A stretch of DNA of 64,000 nt from Arthrobacter sp. CDRTa11 (GTDB lineage: Bacteria > Actinomycetota > Actinomycetes > Actinomycetales > Micrococcaceae): the NCBI RefSeq assembly GCF_026427775.1, contig NZ_CP044532.1, positions 1,178,001-1,242,000 of the forward strand, given 5' to 3'. The position numbers and the translations under genes were made by a program. Within the stretch, counting starts at the first letter, position 1. The number at the start of each line of letters is the position of its first letter. Shown here one piece after another: positions 25,473 through 34,172 of the stretch. The notes under the pieces are model-generated. The model did no database searches, had not been told where the DNA came from, and saw nothing but the letters and a program-made list of their open reading frames with translations.

Positions 25473-26279
25473 ATGCGGTATGGAAAAGCTCTATTTATTG
25501 TGGCGGCGCTCGCCACTCCACTGGCGGGATGCGAGTACAGCGGGCCGGCCGAGGGGGCGGTGACTTCCCCGGCCCAGACCGCGACCAGGGAACAGCGGTC
25601 GATCCAGCAAAACGTTGCCGAAGTGGCGGGTTTACTCAAAGCTTTCCCAACAGACCCGGGGATGCCGTCGGAAACAGAGCCTGCCGGTGAGCTTACGATT
25701 GAGCTTGCTCCCGGCGACTATACGGTCAAGAGTGCCTGTGCCGGTGGCAACAGCGCCAATCTCTCCATTGTCCAAGGCGAGCGCCCGCCCCTGACAATGC
25801 CCTATACGTGCGACTCGGTCCTGGAACGGTTCGTCCGGCACCCCGGTGGCCCCTTAACCATCAGTGCCACCGTACCCACAGGCAAACCGGCCGCGGCGGG
25901 CGTTACCGTACAGCCCAACACGGACGCACGCGCTTCGGAACTGGAAGACCTGCAGGAGTGGTCAGCACAGAGGCTGGGACCCGAGAAACCCGGCCAGCAT
26001 TATGGTTCCACCGTTTCGGACACAGTCACCAACTACGGAATGACGGCACTCGACCCCGGCACTTACGAACTGCACTTTGTCTGCGAAGGACCACCCGAGG
26101 TTCAGCTTTCGGTGTCCGTTCCGTCAGGTGCGGAAGTTCTGGCTCCGGTACGGGTCCCGTGCAACGGAGACCTCTTCAAAACTTCCCTGGAGTTGGTCAG
26201 CCAGGACGCAGATTTCCGGATCGACCCAGGTGACCGCACAGTAGGCCGATACGCGTTCAGGCTGGTTCCATCCACGTAG
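25473..26279 (+). CDS. Putative lipoprotein, unknown function
   Basis: 268 residues, MRYGKALFIVAALATPLAGC with lipobox LAGC giving lipid attachment outside the membrane. The mature protein seems to hold two similar beta-rich halves, each with a segment like LAPGDYTVKSACAGG / LDPGTYELHFVCEGP and two cysteines (TMPYTCDS / RVPCNGD), so it is probably an internal duplication. GGGGG lies 6 nt before the ATG. An ATG at 25467 is an alternative. No family is recognised. Confidence 0.7.
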   Translation: MRYGKALFIVAALATPLAGCEYSGPAEGAVTSPAQTATREQRSIQQNVAEVAGLLKAFPTDPGMPSETEPAGELTIELAPGDYTVKSACAGGNSANLSIVQGERPPLTMPYTCDSVLERFVRHPGGPLTISATVPTGKPAAAGVTVQPNTDARASELEDLQEWSAQRLGPEKPGQHYGSTVSDTVTNYGMTALDPGTYELHFVCEGPPEVQLSVSVPSGAEVLAPVRVPCNGDLFKTSLELVSQDADFRIDPGDRTVGRYAFRLVPST

Positions 26280-26334
26280 TCCCGTTCCATTCTGTCCCGC
26301 CGGATACGGGAGTGCTTCACCGAACCCGTGGTAC

Positions 26335-27318
26335 TTACACAGCGCGTGCCCATCCGGCGGGGTCATCGCCCGGAGGGATGGCCTGGATCCCCCGCAGCAA
26401 CACAAGTGCGTGCAGCCATTGGCGCTCGAGCGGGCTGAGCGGCCGCACGGACTCGTATCCCGCAAGAAGCGCGGCCCGGGCCCTTTCAGGCGTCGGTTGC
26501 CATGATGTGAACCGGGTGCCGAGTAAGACGCATGCGTTCGCGAGGTCGCTGACGCAATGGTCCAGCCCCACCTCGTCGAAGTCCAGAACGGCGATGACCT
26601 CCGAGCCTGCGGTCAGTATGTTCGAGGCCCGGTAATCGTTGTGGATCAGCTGTGGCTCGCTGTCGATCGGCGGCAGCGACTCTGTCTGGCGGCGGAGTCT
26701 TGCGGACGCGTCCGGCACCCTCCCGGTGTCCTCGTGCTGCAACCATGTCTCTACCCGCCGTCGCAAATCCAGGGACCCTGCCGTGAAGCGCCCCAGCCCG
26801 GCCAGCCGGCTGTCACTTTGCATTGCCAACGCGCCATGTAGCCGCGCCAGACACGCGCCGGTCTTTCGAACCGCCGCGTCAGCAGTAATGTCGAGCAGTT
26901 CGCCGTCGATCCGCGGCTGCACCGATACGGATACGGAACCGATGATTACCCGGAGCTGCCCGTCAACTGAGGCCAGTGGGGGAGCCACGGGCACGCCCTG
27001 CTGGTGCAGCTCTTGGATCAGGTCCGCGGCCGCGGCAAACTTGGTGAACTGATCCTGGGCCCGGGACCACTTCACCACCAACGCTCCCCGGCTCGTGCGA
27101 ACCCAGGCGATGGCGTTGTCGCCACTGATGACAATCCGCTCGCACGCCTGTACCTCGATGGCCCAGGTTTCAGCGAGGACGTCAGTAAGCCAGCCGGAAG
27201 CTTCATCGAAGCTGTCATGACCGAATCTTTCCTGCAGGGCGCTCCTGGGCTCGGCCGATTCCCAAAGCATCGATAACCCGGTTGGAAACATCTTCGAGAG
27301 TTTACCCGCATGCCGCAT
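26335..27318 (-). CDS. APH-family phosphotransferase
   Basis: A 327-residue protein kinase-like fold enzyme of the aminoglycoside phosphotransferase/choline kinase family: GALVVKW (ATP lysine), LIHNDYRASNIL (Brenner catalytic motif with the usual HxD as HND) and VLDFDEVGLDHCVSDLA (DFD metal site). It may phosphorylate a small metabolite, and drug resistance is not implied. The ATG at 27318 overlaps the TAA of the upstream small membrane-protein gene (TAATG), so translation is coupled. Confidence 0.85.
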   Translation of the reverse strand: MRHAGKLSKMFPTGLSMLWESAEPRSALQERFGHDSFDEASGWLTDVLAETWAIEVQACERIVISGDNAIAWVRTSRGALVVKWSRAQDQFTKFAAAADLIQELHQQGVPVAPPLASVDGQLRVIIGSVSVSVQPRIDGELLDITADAAVRKTGACLARLHGALAMQSDSRLAGLGRFTAGSLDLRRRVETWLQHEDTGRVPDASARLRRQTESLPPIDSEPQLIHNDYRASNILTAGSEVIAVLDFDEVGLDHCVSDLANACVLLGTRFTSWQPTPERARAALLAGYESVRPLSPLERQWLHALVLLRGIQAIPPGDDPAGWARAV

Positions 27319-27572
27319 TACTTCCGCAGCGCTGACGCTCGTCCGCCGGGGGAGGGACGGCGCCCCGTCAGGAACCACAGCACTGGTCCCAGCACGGGCA
27401 GCGCAAGCACGATCAGAGCCCACACCAGCATGCCTCCGGAGGTGTACGTCCTGTTCCGGGCGATGCTGATCAGGGCAGCAATGATCAGGACTGCGTACGC
27501 CATCAGCATGAATCCCAGGATGCCAAAGGTCGGAGTCAGAGGGCCTGCAAGCCCGTTGGCAGCTGATGTCAT
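27318..27572 (-). CDS. PLDc_N-type small membrane protein
   Basis: 84 residues with two membrane helices: ILGFMLMAYAVLIIAALISI and LVWALIVLALPVLGPVLWFL followed by TGRR. The second helix plus the P-VLGP-LWFLTGRR ending is the N-terminal domain found before phospholipase D/cardiolipin synthase domains, and it occurs alone as a short protein in actinobacteria. Its function alone is unknown. It shares a TAATG overlap with the APH-like kinase gene. Confidence 0.75.
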   Translation of the reverse strand: MTSAANGLAGPLTPTFGILGFMLMAYAVLIIAALISIARNRTYTSGGMLVWALIVLALPVLGPVLWFLTGRRPSPGGRASALRK

Positions 27573-27638
27573 GATGGTTCCCCCCCCAAGCAGTGCGGCT
27601 AGCGGATGCGGTAAACCCTACTGCCCCTGCCAAAAGTC

Positions 27639-28538
27639 TCAGGGCTGGCGCACGTCCTGCGGCTGGGCTGTGGCGGCTACCTCCTGGATCCGTTCGGTGG
27701 CAGCCCAGCTGGCAAGCAGGCGGAGGCGTTCGTCCGAGGGGGAGCCGGGTACCGCGGGGTAGACAGTGAGGGAGAAGCCGGGGTCTTCCGGGAGTTCCAT
27801 GGCCTCGTAGGCGAGCTCAAGTTCCCCGACCACCGGGTGGCAGAAGATCTTGGTCCCGGCGTAGTGGTGCCGGACGTTGTGGGACGCCCAGCGGGTCCGG
27901 AACTCCTCGCTGCGCATGGAGAGTTCTCCGACGAGGTCGGCCAGCCGTTTGTCGAAGGGGTTCCGTCCGCTCTGGGTCCGCAGGATGGCGACGTTGGTGT
28001 TGGCCGCCAGATCCCAGTTGGGGTAGAAGTCACGGGAGCTGGGGTCCAGGAAGATGAAGCGGGAGTGGTTGGCAGGCCGGGCAGGGCCGCGGTACATCTC
28101 CGAGTACAGGGCATAGCCGAGCTGGTTGGCCGCCACGATGTCCATGTGGTGGTTGCCGATGAATGCCGGGGAACCGGTGATGGAGTCAAGCATGAACTGC
28201 AGGGTGGGGCGGACCGCCTTGCGCTGAAGTGGACGACGGCGGGCCCTGCCTGACGGTCCGGCCGCCTTGGCGAGGTTGTACAGATGGTCCCGCTCGGCCT
28301 CGTCGAGCCTGAGGGCGCCGGCGATCGCGTCCAGGACGCTTTCGGACGTGCCGGACAGGTTCCCGCGCTCCAGCTTGGTGTAGTAGTCAACGCTCACGCC
28401 GGCGAGCATCGCCACCTCTTCACGGCGCAGGCCGGGAACCCGCCGTCGTCCGCCGTAGAGCGTCAGCCCCGCCATTTCGGGACTGATCTTTGCCCGTCTC
28501 GATGCGAGGAACTCGCGCACTTCCATCCTGTTGTCCAC
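27639..28538 (-). CDS. XRE family regulator with MmyB-like domain
   Basis: 299 residues, a paralogue of the protein at 21840: VREFLASRRAKISPEMAGLT, VPGLRREEVAMLAGVSVDYY TKLERG and MRSEEFRTRWASHNVRHHYA. The start is GTG at 28538, 6 nt after TAGCGT and without a ribosome site, suggesting a leaderless mRNA. An ATG four codons on is an alternative. It is divergent from a Bcr/CflA-type MFS gene, which it probably controls. Confidence 0.9.
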   Translation of the reverse strand: MDNRMEVREFLASRRAKISPEMAGLTLYGGRRRVPGLRREEVAMLAGVSVDYYTKLERGNLSGTSESVLDAIAGALRLDEAERDHLYNLAKAAGPSGRARRRPLQRKAVRPTLQFMLDSITGSPAFIGNHHMDIVAANQLGYALYSEMYRGPARPANHSRFIFLDPSSRDFYPNWDLAANTNVAILRTQSGRNPFDKRLADLVGELSMRSEEFRTRWASHNVRHHYAGTKIFCHPVVGELELAYEAMELPEDPGFSLTVYPAVPGSPSDERLRLLASWAATERIQEVAATAQPQDVRQP

Positions 28539-28666
28539 CCGTCCACGCTACCGCGCAGCAGCACGGCCAGGGAGGTTCTGCGGGAACCCGGATAAGCAGA
28601 GCCCTCGCTGGGAAGTGCGTTGCCCTGTTTGATGGAAAGTGCCCCCAAAACCCGGAAGGACACCCC

Positions 28667-29926
28667 ATGCCCGCAGTTGCCATCGACACCCCGATGCCCG
28701 CACGTGAGCAGACAGTCGGCCGCCCCTTGGCGGTTGTGCTCGCCCTGCTGACAGTTTTCGGTCCCATTTCCATGGACCTCTACCTGCCTGTCCTTCCAGC
28801 CCTCACCATGGAGCTTCAAAGCACGACGTCGGTGGCCCAGCTGACCATCACCGCCTGCCTTTTGGGGCTGGCCGTGGGCCAGTTGATCGCCGGGCCGCTC
28901 TCGGACCGGTTTGGCCGCCGGACGCCGTTGCTGATCGGAGTCATCGCGTACACCGTCACATCGGTCCTCTGCGCCCTGAGCCCCATCGTCGAGACGCTCA
29001 TCCTGGCCCGGTTCGTACAGGGCCTCGCCGGCGCCGTGGGCATAGTGATTGCCCAGGCTGCGGGACGGGACGTGTACTCGGGCGGCAAGCTGCTGCGCTA
29101 CTACGGGCGACTAACGGTGCTCGGCGGCCTGGCCGCCATCGTCGGCCCGGTCATCGGCGGGCAGCTTGCAACCTTCACGGACTGGCGCGGAGTGTTCCTG
29201 TTCCTTGCAGGCGTGGGCGTTCTGATCCTGGTGGCATGCCTGGTGGTCTTCCGGGAGACCCTGCCGGCGGAGCTCAGGGTAAGCGGAGGGCTCCCGCACA
29301 CGCTCAACGATTTTCGGCAGCTCCTGGCAGACCGGGTGTTCGTCGGCGTGGTACTGATTACGGGGTTCACATACTCCGCTCTTTTCGCCTACCTCAGCGG
29401 CGCAACCTACATTCTCCAAGGCTTGTACGGGCTCTCGCCCCAGGGCTATGCGTTGGCCTTCGGCCTGAATTCGCTGGGCTTTATGGTCTTCGGCTTCCTC
29501 GGCGGCCGGCTCTCTGAGCGCTGGTCCGAACATGGAACACTGACCCTGGGCCTGATCATGGCGGGATCCGGGGCGCTGGGGCTACTGGCCACCGCGCTGC
29601 TGCAGCTGCCCCTGATGGCGATCATCCTGTCCCTCTTCAACATGGTCAGCGGTGTCGCCGTCACCAGCCCGCCGGCAACATCGCTTGCGCTCAAGGATTA
29701 CCCGGCCATCGCCGGGACCGCCTCATCGCTGCTGGGGCTCGCCCGGTTCGCCTTTGGCGGACTGGCCGCCCCGCTGGTGGGGATCGCCGGCGCTGACAAT
29801 CCGGTTCCGTTCGGCATCGTGGCGGCCGCCTCCCTCGCTGCCGCCGTACTCTGCCTGGGACTGGTCACGCCGCAGCGAAGCAGCCAGCCTGGTTTGCGCC
29901 GGAGCGAGGCCGACGGCGGGACCTGA
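28667..29926 (+). CDS. Bcr/CflA family multidrug MFS transporter
   Basis: 419 residues and twelve membrane segments. VFGPISMDLYLPVLPALTME and LAVGQLIAGPLSDRFGRRTP are the diagnostic N-terminal motifs of Bcr/CflA drug-proton antiporters, and ARFVQGLAGAVGIVIAQAAG RD is the motif C/B region. GGAAGGA precedes the ATG. It probably exports a drug or metabolite under control of the divergent MmyB-type regulator. Confidence 0.93.
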   Translation: MPAVAIDTPMPAREQTVGRPLAVVLALLTVFGPISMDLYLPVLPALTMELQSTTSVAQLTITACLLGLAVGQLIAGPLSDRFGRRTPLLIGVIAYTVTSVLCALSPIVETLILARFVQGLAGAVGIVIAQAAGRDVYSGGKLLRYYGRLTVLGGLAAIVGPVIGGQLATFTDWRGVFLFLAGVGVLILVACLVVFRETLPAELRVSGGLPHTLNDFRQLLADRVFVGVVLITGFTYSALFAYLSGATYILQGLYGLSPQGYALAFGLNSLGFMVFGFLGGRLSERWSEHGTLTLGLIMAGSGALGLLATALLQLPLMAIILSLFNMVSGVAVTSPPATSLALKDYPAIAGTASSLLGLARFAFGGLAAPLVGIAGADNPVPFGIVAAASLAAAVLCLGLVTPQRSSQPGLRRSEADGGT

Positions 29927-29961
29927 GCCAAGAGGGGCCGTCTGATCGCCGGCCGCGCAAG

Positions 29962-30249
29962 TCAGTAGTGGCGGGATCGGTTTTCGGACCACCGTTTCTG
30001 CACGAACCAGTAAACTCCGGCGCCCATGGCCAGGAAACCGATGACGCCAACAGCGATGAACTTTGTTGCGATGCCGACGACGAGCAACAGGAGGCCGCCC
30101 AGCACGATGAGGATGGGGGCGGCAGCGTCGGCCGTCAGCGGCTGCCCGTACGCTCCAAGGCGCAGCGTCCTTGCCAGTTCGGGGTCTTCGGTGCTGAGGT
30201 GCCTTTCCAGTTCGTCGAGCTGGTCCCGCTCCTCGGGGGATAACAACAT
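29962..30249 (-). CDS. DUF3040 domain protein
   Basis: 95 residues: MLLSPEERDQLDELERHLST, EDPELARTL, then two membrane helices (ILIVLGGLLLLVVGIATKFI and AVGVIGFLAMGAGVYWFV). The amphipathic N-terminal helix with LS-EE-LL-LE-L-EDP is the DUF3040 signature, common in actinobacteria and of unknown function. AGGAG lies 6 nt before the ATG. Confidence 0.88.
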   Translation of the reverse strand: MLLSPEERDQLDELERHLSTEDPELARTLRLGAYGQPLTADAAAPILIVLGGLLLLVVGIATKFIAVGVIGFLAMGAGVYWFVQKRWSENRSRHY

Positions 30250-30277
30250 GAGGAACTCCTGGGTGGTGTGCTTGCAG

Positions 30278-30305
30278 GGCACGCCCCTGGCTATAGGGGC
30301 GTGCC
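30278..30305. terminator. GC-rich hairpin between SDR and DUF3040 genes
   Basis: GGCACGCCCCT and AGGGGCGTGCC pair over 11 bp with a 6-nt loop. It lies downstream of the SDR stop and upstream of the DUF3040 start on the same strand, and has no U-tract, so it may be a weak terminator or mRNA-stabilising hairpin. Confidence 0.5.
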
Positions 30306-30325
30306 AGGATGCTGCCGGTTTCGGG

Positions 30326-31045
30326 CTAGACCGCCGTGTAACCACCGTCGATCGGAATGGTGGCGCCGGTGATGAACTTTGCCTTGTCGCTCGCGAGGAA
30401 GGTGATGAGGTCTGCAACTTCCTGGGCCTCGCCGACACGGCCTGCCGGGTGCAGTTTTGCATACTGCTCAAGGGTCGGCTCCTCGATGAGCGGCGTACGG
30501 ATGACGCCGGGGGCCACCGCGTTTACCCGGATGCCCTCCTTTGCGTACATCGTCCCGGCGGCGCGGGTCATGTTGACGACTCCGCCCTTCGAGGCCGAGT
30601 AAGCGATGTTGTTCGAGACGGCTACGAGGCCGAACATCGAGGCGAGGTTGATAACGACGCCACCCGTGCCCTGTTCGAGGAGCTGTTCGATGGCGTACTT
30701 GTTGGTGTAGAAGACGCCCGAGTAATCGATGCCGTTGGTGCGTTCCCAGTTTTCGATGGTGGACGTGACGACGTCGCCCTCGCCCCCGACGCCTGCTGAT
30801 GCGACGGCAATGTCAACCCTGCCGAATTCCGCAACCGTCTTTGCGATGGCGGACTGAACACTCTCGGCCTTCGAGACGTCGCCCTGGACGAACTTCGCAC
30901 CGATTTCGTCGGCAACTTCCTGCGCCTTGGGGTTGTAGTCAAAGATCATGACCTTCGCACCCTCGGAAATGAAGGTCTTTGCTGTGGCGAGACCGAGGCC
31001 GGAGCCGCCGCCTGTGATGAATGCCACCCGATTTTCCAATTGCAT
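30326..31045 (-). CDS. Short-chain dehydrogenase/reductase
   Basis: A 239-residue classical SDR: TGGGSGLG (NAD(P) glycine motif, residues 11-18), catalytic Ser in VINLAS, YSASK (Tyr and Lys) and the C-terminal ITGATIPIDGGYTAV. An acidic residue follows beta-strand 2 (IFDYN), which favours NAD over NADP. The substrate is unknown. Two strong palindromes lie upstream but no regulator gene is adjacent, so control comes from elsewhere. Confidence 0.93.
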   Translation of the reverse strand: MQLENRVAFITGGGSGLGLATAKTFISEGAKVMIFDYNPKAQEVADEIGAKFVQGDVSKAESVQSAIAKTVAEFGRVDIAVASAGVGGEGDVVTSTIENWERTNGIDYSGVFYTNKYAIEQLLEQGTGGVVINLASMFGLVAVSNNIAYSASKGGVVNMTRAAGTMYAKEGIRVNAVAPGVIRTPLIEEPTLEQYAKLHPAGRVGEAQEVADLITFLASDKAKFITGATIPIDGGYTAV

Positions 31046-31101
31046 GAGTCAGTCCAATCTGTCAGTCAAGCGCAGTAACGGTAGTCCCGCGACAAAGCTT
31101 T

Positions 31102-31151
31102 TATATGCTTATGCATATAGTTTAGCAGCTTTACTTGAAACATCAAGTAAA
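31102..31151. promoter_or_regulatory. Two palindromes upstream of the SDR gene
   Basis: TATATGC-TTAT-GCATATA (31102-31119) and a 22-bp dyad with arms TTTACTTGA/TCAAGTAAA around AACA (31130-31151) lie 57-106 bp before the SDR start. Both are perfect and AT-rich against a GC-rich genome, typical of MarR/TetR-type operators. Confidence 0.7.
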
Positions 31152-31240
31152 TGGAATCAGTCCTCCGACGGCCGCGCTGACTACGTGTTTGGGACATGCA
31201 AGGAGGTCTGCCCATCGGATTGGGTAGAAGCCTGGCCCGG

Positions 31241-32281
31241 CTAACGCTCAGGCGCGAAAAAGTCCGCGCTGGTCACGTATTGCATGGCCTTCACAAACTT
31301 CGGATCGCCTGCCCTCGCATAGGCTTCTTCCTCGCTGAGCTCAGCGACCCGGCTGTGGATCCACCAAAGGTTGCCGAACGGATCCCGGACCCTGCCCACC
31401 TGGTCGCCCCAGAACATTTCGGTCATGTTCGTTACCGCCGTGGCACCGGCGGCCAGGGCAGCGGCGAAGGTGGCATCGCCGTCGTCGACGTAGACCCGGA
31501 GGAAAGCGGGAGTCGGCGGCCAATCCGGGCGTGAATCGAAGGCGAGGATGTTCGAGTCACCGATGCGGGCTTCGGCGTGGCCGATTGAGCCGTCGTCCAT
31601 TGGAACGCGGAAGGCTTCCTCGGCATGGAACGCGGCGGTAATGAAGTCGAGCAGGCCAGGCGTGCTGCGCGTGATGATCCACGGTTCCACCGACCTGTAG
31701 CCTGCCGGGATGGCGCTCACTCCTTCCGCGCGCTTCAGCGGGGCCATCTTGCGGACGGCCTCTGGGGCAGGGTTTTGCGGCTGACCTGTCATGTGCCTGT
31801 GGAGTGAGTCGATGGCATACTCCATGCCGGCCGCATATTCGGGCATTTGCCAGCGGCGGCCGGCTTCGTCGTCGGGCACGTCCTCCCTGTGCGACATGAT
31901 CCACCAGACATTGCCAAGCGGATCCTGGATGCGGGCACCGCGGTCACCCCAGGCGCTGTTGTCCAGGACAGAAACTACGGTGGCACCCGCGGCGAGGGCG
32001 GCGTGGAAGGTGGCATCGGCGTCGTCCGTGTACAGGCGAAGGTACGACGGCGTGGCTGGCCAGTGCGGGCGGGCATCGAAGGCAAGGACTACTGAGTCGC
32101 CGATCCGCGTTTCCGCGTGCCCGACGCTGCCGTCCTCGCCGACGACGCGGCCGATTTCCTGTGCACCAAAGGCAGCTGTCATGAATTCGAAGAGGGTGCT
32201 GGTGTCCCGGGTGATGAGCCAGGGGCTGACGCTGGAGTAGCCGGCCGGGACGGTGCTGATGCTGGGGTTTGCCGTGGTCAT
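31241..32281 (-). CDS. Tandem VOC (PhnB/glyoxalase-like) protein
   Basis: 346 residues comprising two VOC domains of the PhnB-like type. Domain 1 (about 12-130) has YSSVSPWLITRDTSTLFEFM and GARIQDPLGNVWWIMSHRED. Domain 2 (about 190-320) has YRSVEPWIITRSTPGLLDFI and VGRVRDPFGNLWWIHSRVAE. The two are clearly duplicated. The domain type is usually annotated as a glyoxalase/bleomycin-resistance-like protein of unknown substrate. The upstream promoter is not obvious. Confidence 0.9.
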   Translation of the reverse strand: MTTANPSISTVPAGYSSVSPWLITRDTSTLFEFMTAAFGAQEIGRVVGEDGSVGHAETRIGDSVVLAFDARPHWPATPSYLRLYTDDADATFHAALAAGATVVSVLDNSAWGDRGARIQDPLGNVWWIMSHREDVPDDEAGRRWQMPEYAAGMEYAIDSLHRHMTGQPQNPAPEAVRKMAPLKRAEGVSAIPAGYRSVEPWIITRSTPGLLDFITAAFHAEEAFRVPMDDGSIGHAEARIGDSNILAFDSRPDWPPTPAFLRVYVDDGDATFAAALAAGATAVTNMTEMFWGDQVGRVRDPFGNLWWIHSRVAELSEEEAYARAGDPKFVKAMQYVTSADFFAPER

Positions 32282-32388
32282 GACGGTCCTCTCCGTCGAG
32301 GTTCTTTGGTGTTAGGGTACGCGCGTTGGGGCCAGGATTGGCTCCGGAAATCAGTGCCCCACTCGATTGCTGACCGAGGCAGTCGCGG

Positions 32389-32781
32389 CTAGCCGTAATC
32401 CCGCAGCAAAGAGCCCGTCTGCTGGGCGCATTGGCCGATCCGCGCAAGATGCGCCACTGCCAGTTGGGGCAAGCGGCGGACGGGGTCAGCGTAGGTATCC
32501 TCGTCGCGGAGTGACCTCTCCAGGTCCAACGCAAGGCCAGCGAGGCGTTCGGCACCCACCATCTGGCTGGAGGTTTTGAGGCTGAGGACTGCATCGAGTG
32601 CACCATCCAGGTCCCCGGTGGTCAGGGTCAGGCGAAGCTTTTCGATCCTGTTGGGCAGGTGCGCGATGTAGTTCCTTACGAAGGCACGCCACACTCCTTC
32701 ATCCTCATCCAGCTCCGAGCGCAGCGCGTCCAACACGGACCGGTCAACCAGCGGCCGGATGTACCCGTCAGGCTCCGTCAT
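32389..32781 (-). CDS. Hpt-domain protein lacking the phosphoacceptor histidine
   Basis: 130 residues forming a four-helix Hpt domain: FVRNYIAHLPNRIEKLRLTL, then the signature stretch ALDAVLSLKTSSQMVGAERL AGLALDLE. In functional Hpt proteins the fourth helix reads AHSLKSSS with His accepting phosphate. Here Leu66 (codon CTC at 32584-32586, one base from CAC) occupies that position. The rest of the signature is intact. No histidine kinase or response regulator is adjacent. It may be an inactive decoy or scaffold. Confidence 0.75.
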   Translation of the reverse strand: MTEPDGYIRPLVDRSVLDALRSELDEDEGVWRAFVRNYIAHLPNRIEKLRLTLTTGDLDGALDAVLSLKTSSQMVGAERLAGLALDLERSLRDEDTYADPVRRLPQLAVAHLARIGQCAQQTGSLLRDYG

Positions 32782-33100
32782 GACGTGCCCACGTCCGGGG
32801 CGCGCACGTGCAAGCAAATCTGGACCCAACGTTCATGACCCCTCCTGAACCTTGAACGCCGAACGGTCCCCCAGAACTCCTATGGACCATACACAGCCCG
32901 GGGAAGGGAAGCACGAGTAGTCAGTACTCTATTTTCTAAAACCGGCCCACGTTCCGGGCCTCTGTCCCGGTAGCCTGCTGAAGGGGTTGCAGCTTGGGCC
33001 AGGACCCCTGTCCTTCTCCTGAGGCGAAGGGTACTCTAGGCGGAATCGCTGACCTGGCTAGGGTCTCAGGGGTACGTGGGGGAAGGACGGCACGAGGGAG
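32782..33100. other. 319-bp intergenic region
   Basis: No gene is seen. A short dyad GAGTA-GTCAG-TACTC lies at 32915-32929, and an AT-rich stretch follows (32930-32940). It must hold the promoters of the divergent Hpt gene and the 33101 gene, but neither is clear. Confidence 0.4.
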
Positions 33101-33304
33101 ATGACACTCAAAGACGAGTGGGACCGGCTGGATCCGGAGACCCGCCAGTGGCTCTTGGAGAATCCGGGATGTGTGATGTTGCCCCGCACGGTCACCGCAC
33201 GGATCAAACAGCATTCCGTTGGGCTCATAGAAACCGATAACCATGGCCAGTTGATGCTTTCCCGGGAGGATCTGGATTTCATCCGGGAAAAGGCACGGAC
33301 GTGA
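33101..33304 (+). CDS. Small protein, unknown function
   Basis: 67 residues, MTLKDEWDRLDPETRQWLLE followed by NPGCVMLPRTVTARI and LSREDLDFIREKART. It looks like a compact helical protein with conserved-looking WL-NPGC and LPRT segments. Purine-rich sequence precedes the ATG. The stop is 97 nt before the GyrI-like gene. No family is recognised. Confidence 0.55.
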   Translation: MTLKDEWDRLDPETRQWLLENPGCVMLPRTVTARIKQHSVGLIETDNHGQLMLSREDLDFIREKART

Positions 33305-33400
33305 GTGCACGATTGCTGGGCAAAGCCGGTCGGCGCGGAGGACCTTATATCAGCGCCAGCAATCCTGATCACGCGATCTCCTGGACCGAAGGGGGATGAG

Positions 33401-34024
33401 ATGGACAAATACGACGTGAAGATGGCCTTGAAGGCTTGCTACTCGGCCAGACCAAGGGATTTCTCCATCGTCGATGTTCCGGAAATGCAGTTCCTGGCGG
33501 TTGACGGGCAGGGGGACCCGAACTCCTCGCAGTCCTACAGCGAGGCAGTCGAGGGTCTCTTCTCCGTGGCCTATACGCTGAAATTCCACAGTAAGGCCGT
33601 TCACGGGAGGGACTTCACAGTCGGGCCCCTTGAGGGCCTGTGGCGGGGAAGCGAGGAGGACTACATACGGCGGGACAAGGTCAACTGGAAATGGACCATG
33701 ATGATCCCACAACCGGATTGGATCGGAGCGGATACGCTCGCCACTGCCAGGGAAAAAGCATGGTCAAAAAAGCGGCTGCCGGCCATTCAGGAGCTAAAGC
33801 TGATGAGCCTGCATGAAGGCCCCTCCGTGCAAATCCTGCATGTGGGGCCATACGACAACGAAGGGCCCGTTCTGGCCCGGCTGCACCATGAGTACATGCC
33901 GAACAACGGGCTGGCGCGTAACGGGGATCACCACGAGATCTACCTGAATACCCCCGGACGCACGGCACCGGAGAAGCTGAAGACCATCCTCCGGCAGCCG
34001 GTCAGGAGCCTCGACGCAGACTAG
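33401..34024 (+). CDS. GyrI-like small-molecule-binding domain protein
   Basis: 207 residues. FSIVDVPEMQFLAVDGQGDP, VAYTLKFHSKAVHGRDFTVG PLEGLW and VQILHVGPYDNEGPVLARLH fit the stand-alone GyrI-like (SOUL/SBP-bac-type) domain that binds or hydrolyses small hydrophobic ligands. GGGGG lies just upstream of the ATG. There is no DNA-binding domain, so it acts as a ligand-sequestering or hydrolase-like protein rather than a regulator. Confidence 0.85.
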   Translation: MDKYDVKMALKACYSARPRDFSIVDVPEMQFLAVDGQGDPNSSQSYSEAVEGLFSVAYTLKFHSKAVHGRDFTVGPLEGLWRGSEEDYIRRDKVNWKWTMMIPQPDWIGADTLATAREKAWSKKRLPAIQELKLMSLHEGPSVQILHVGPYDNEGPVLARLHHEYMPNNGLARNGDHHEIYLNTPGRTAPEKLKTILRQPVRSLDAD

Positions 34025-34172
34025 GGTTACCGGGCGGTTCCCCCCCGTCGGGACGCTCATGCGCCCTCGCTGCCCGACGGAGCACCACGCAACTAATGGC
34101 CGGCATAACTTCACAGGAGATCTGGGTGCAAGCAAGATCCTTCGAGAGGTTGGTTGTATGTAATCTATACCG

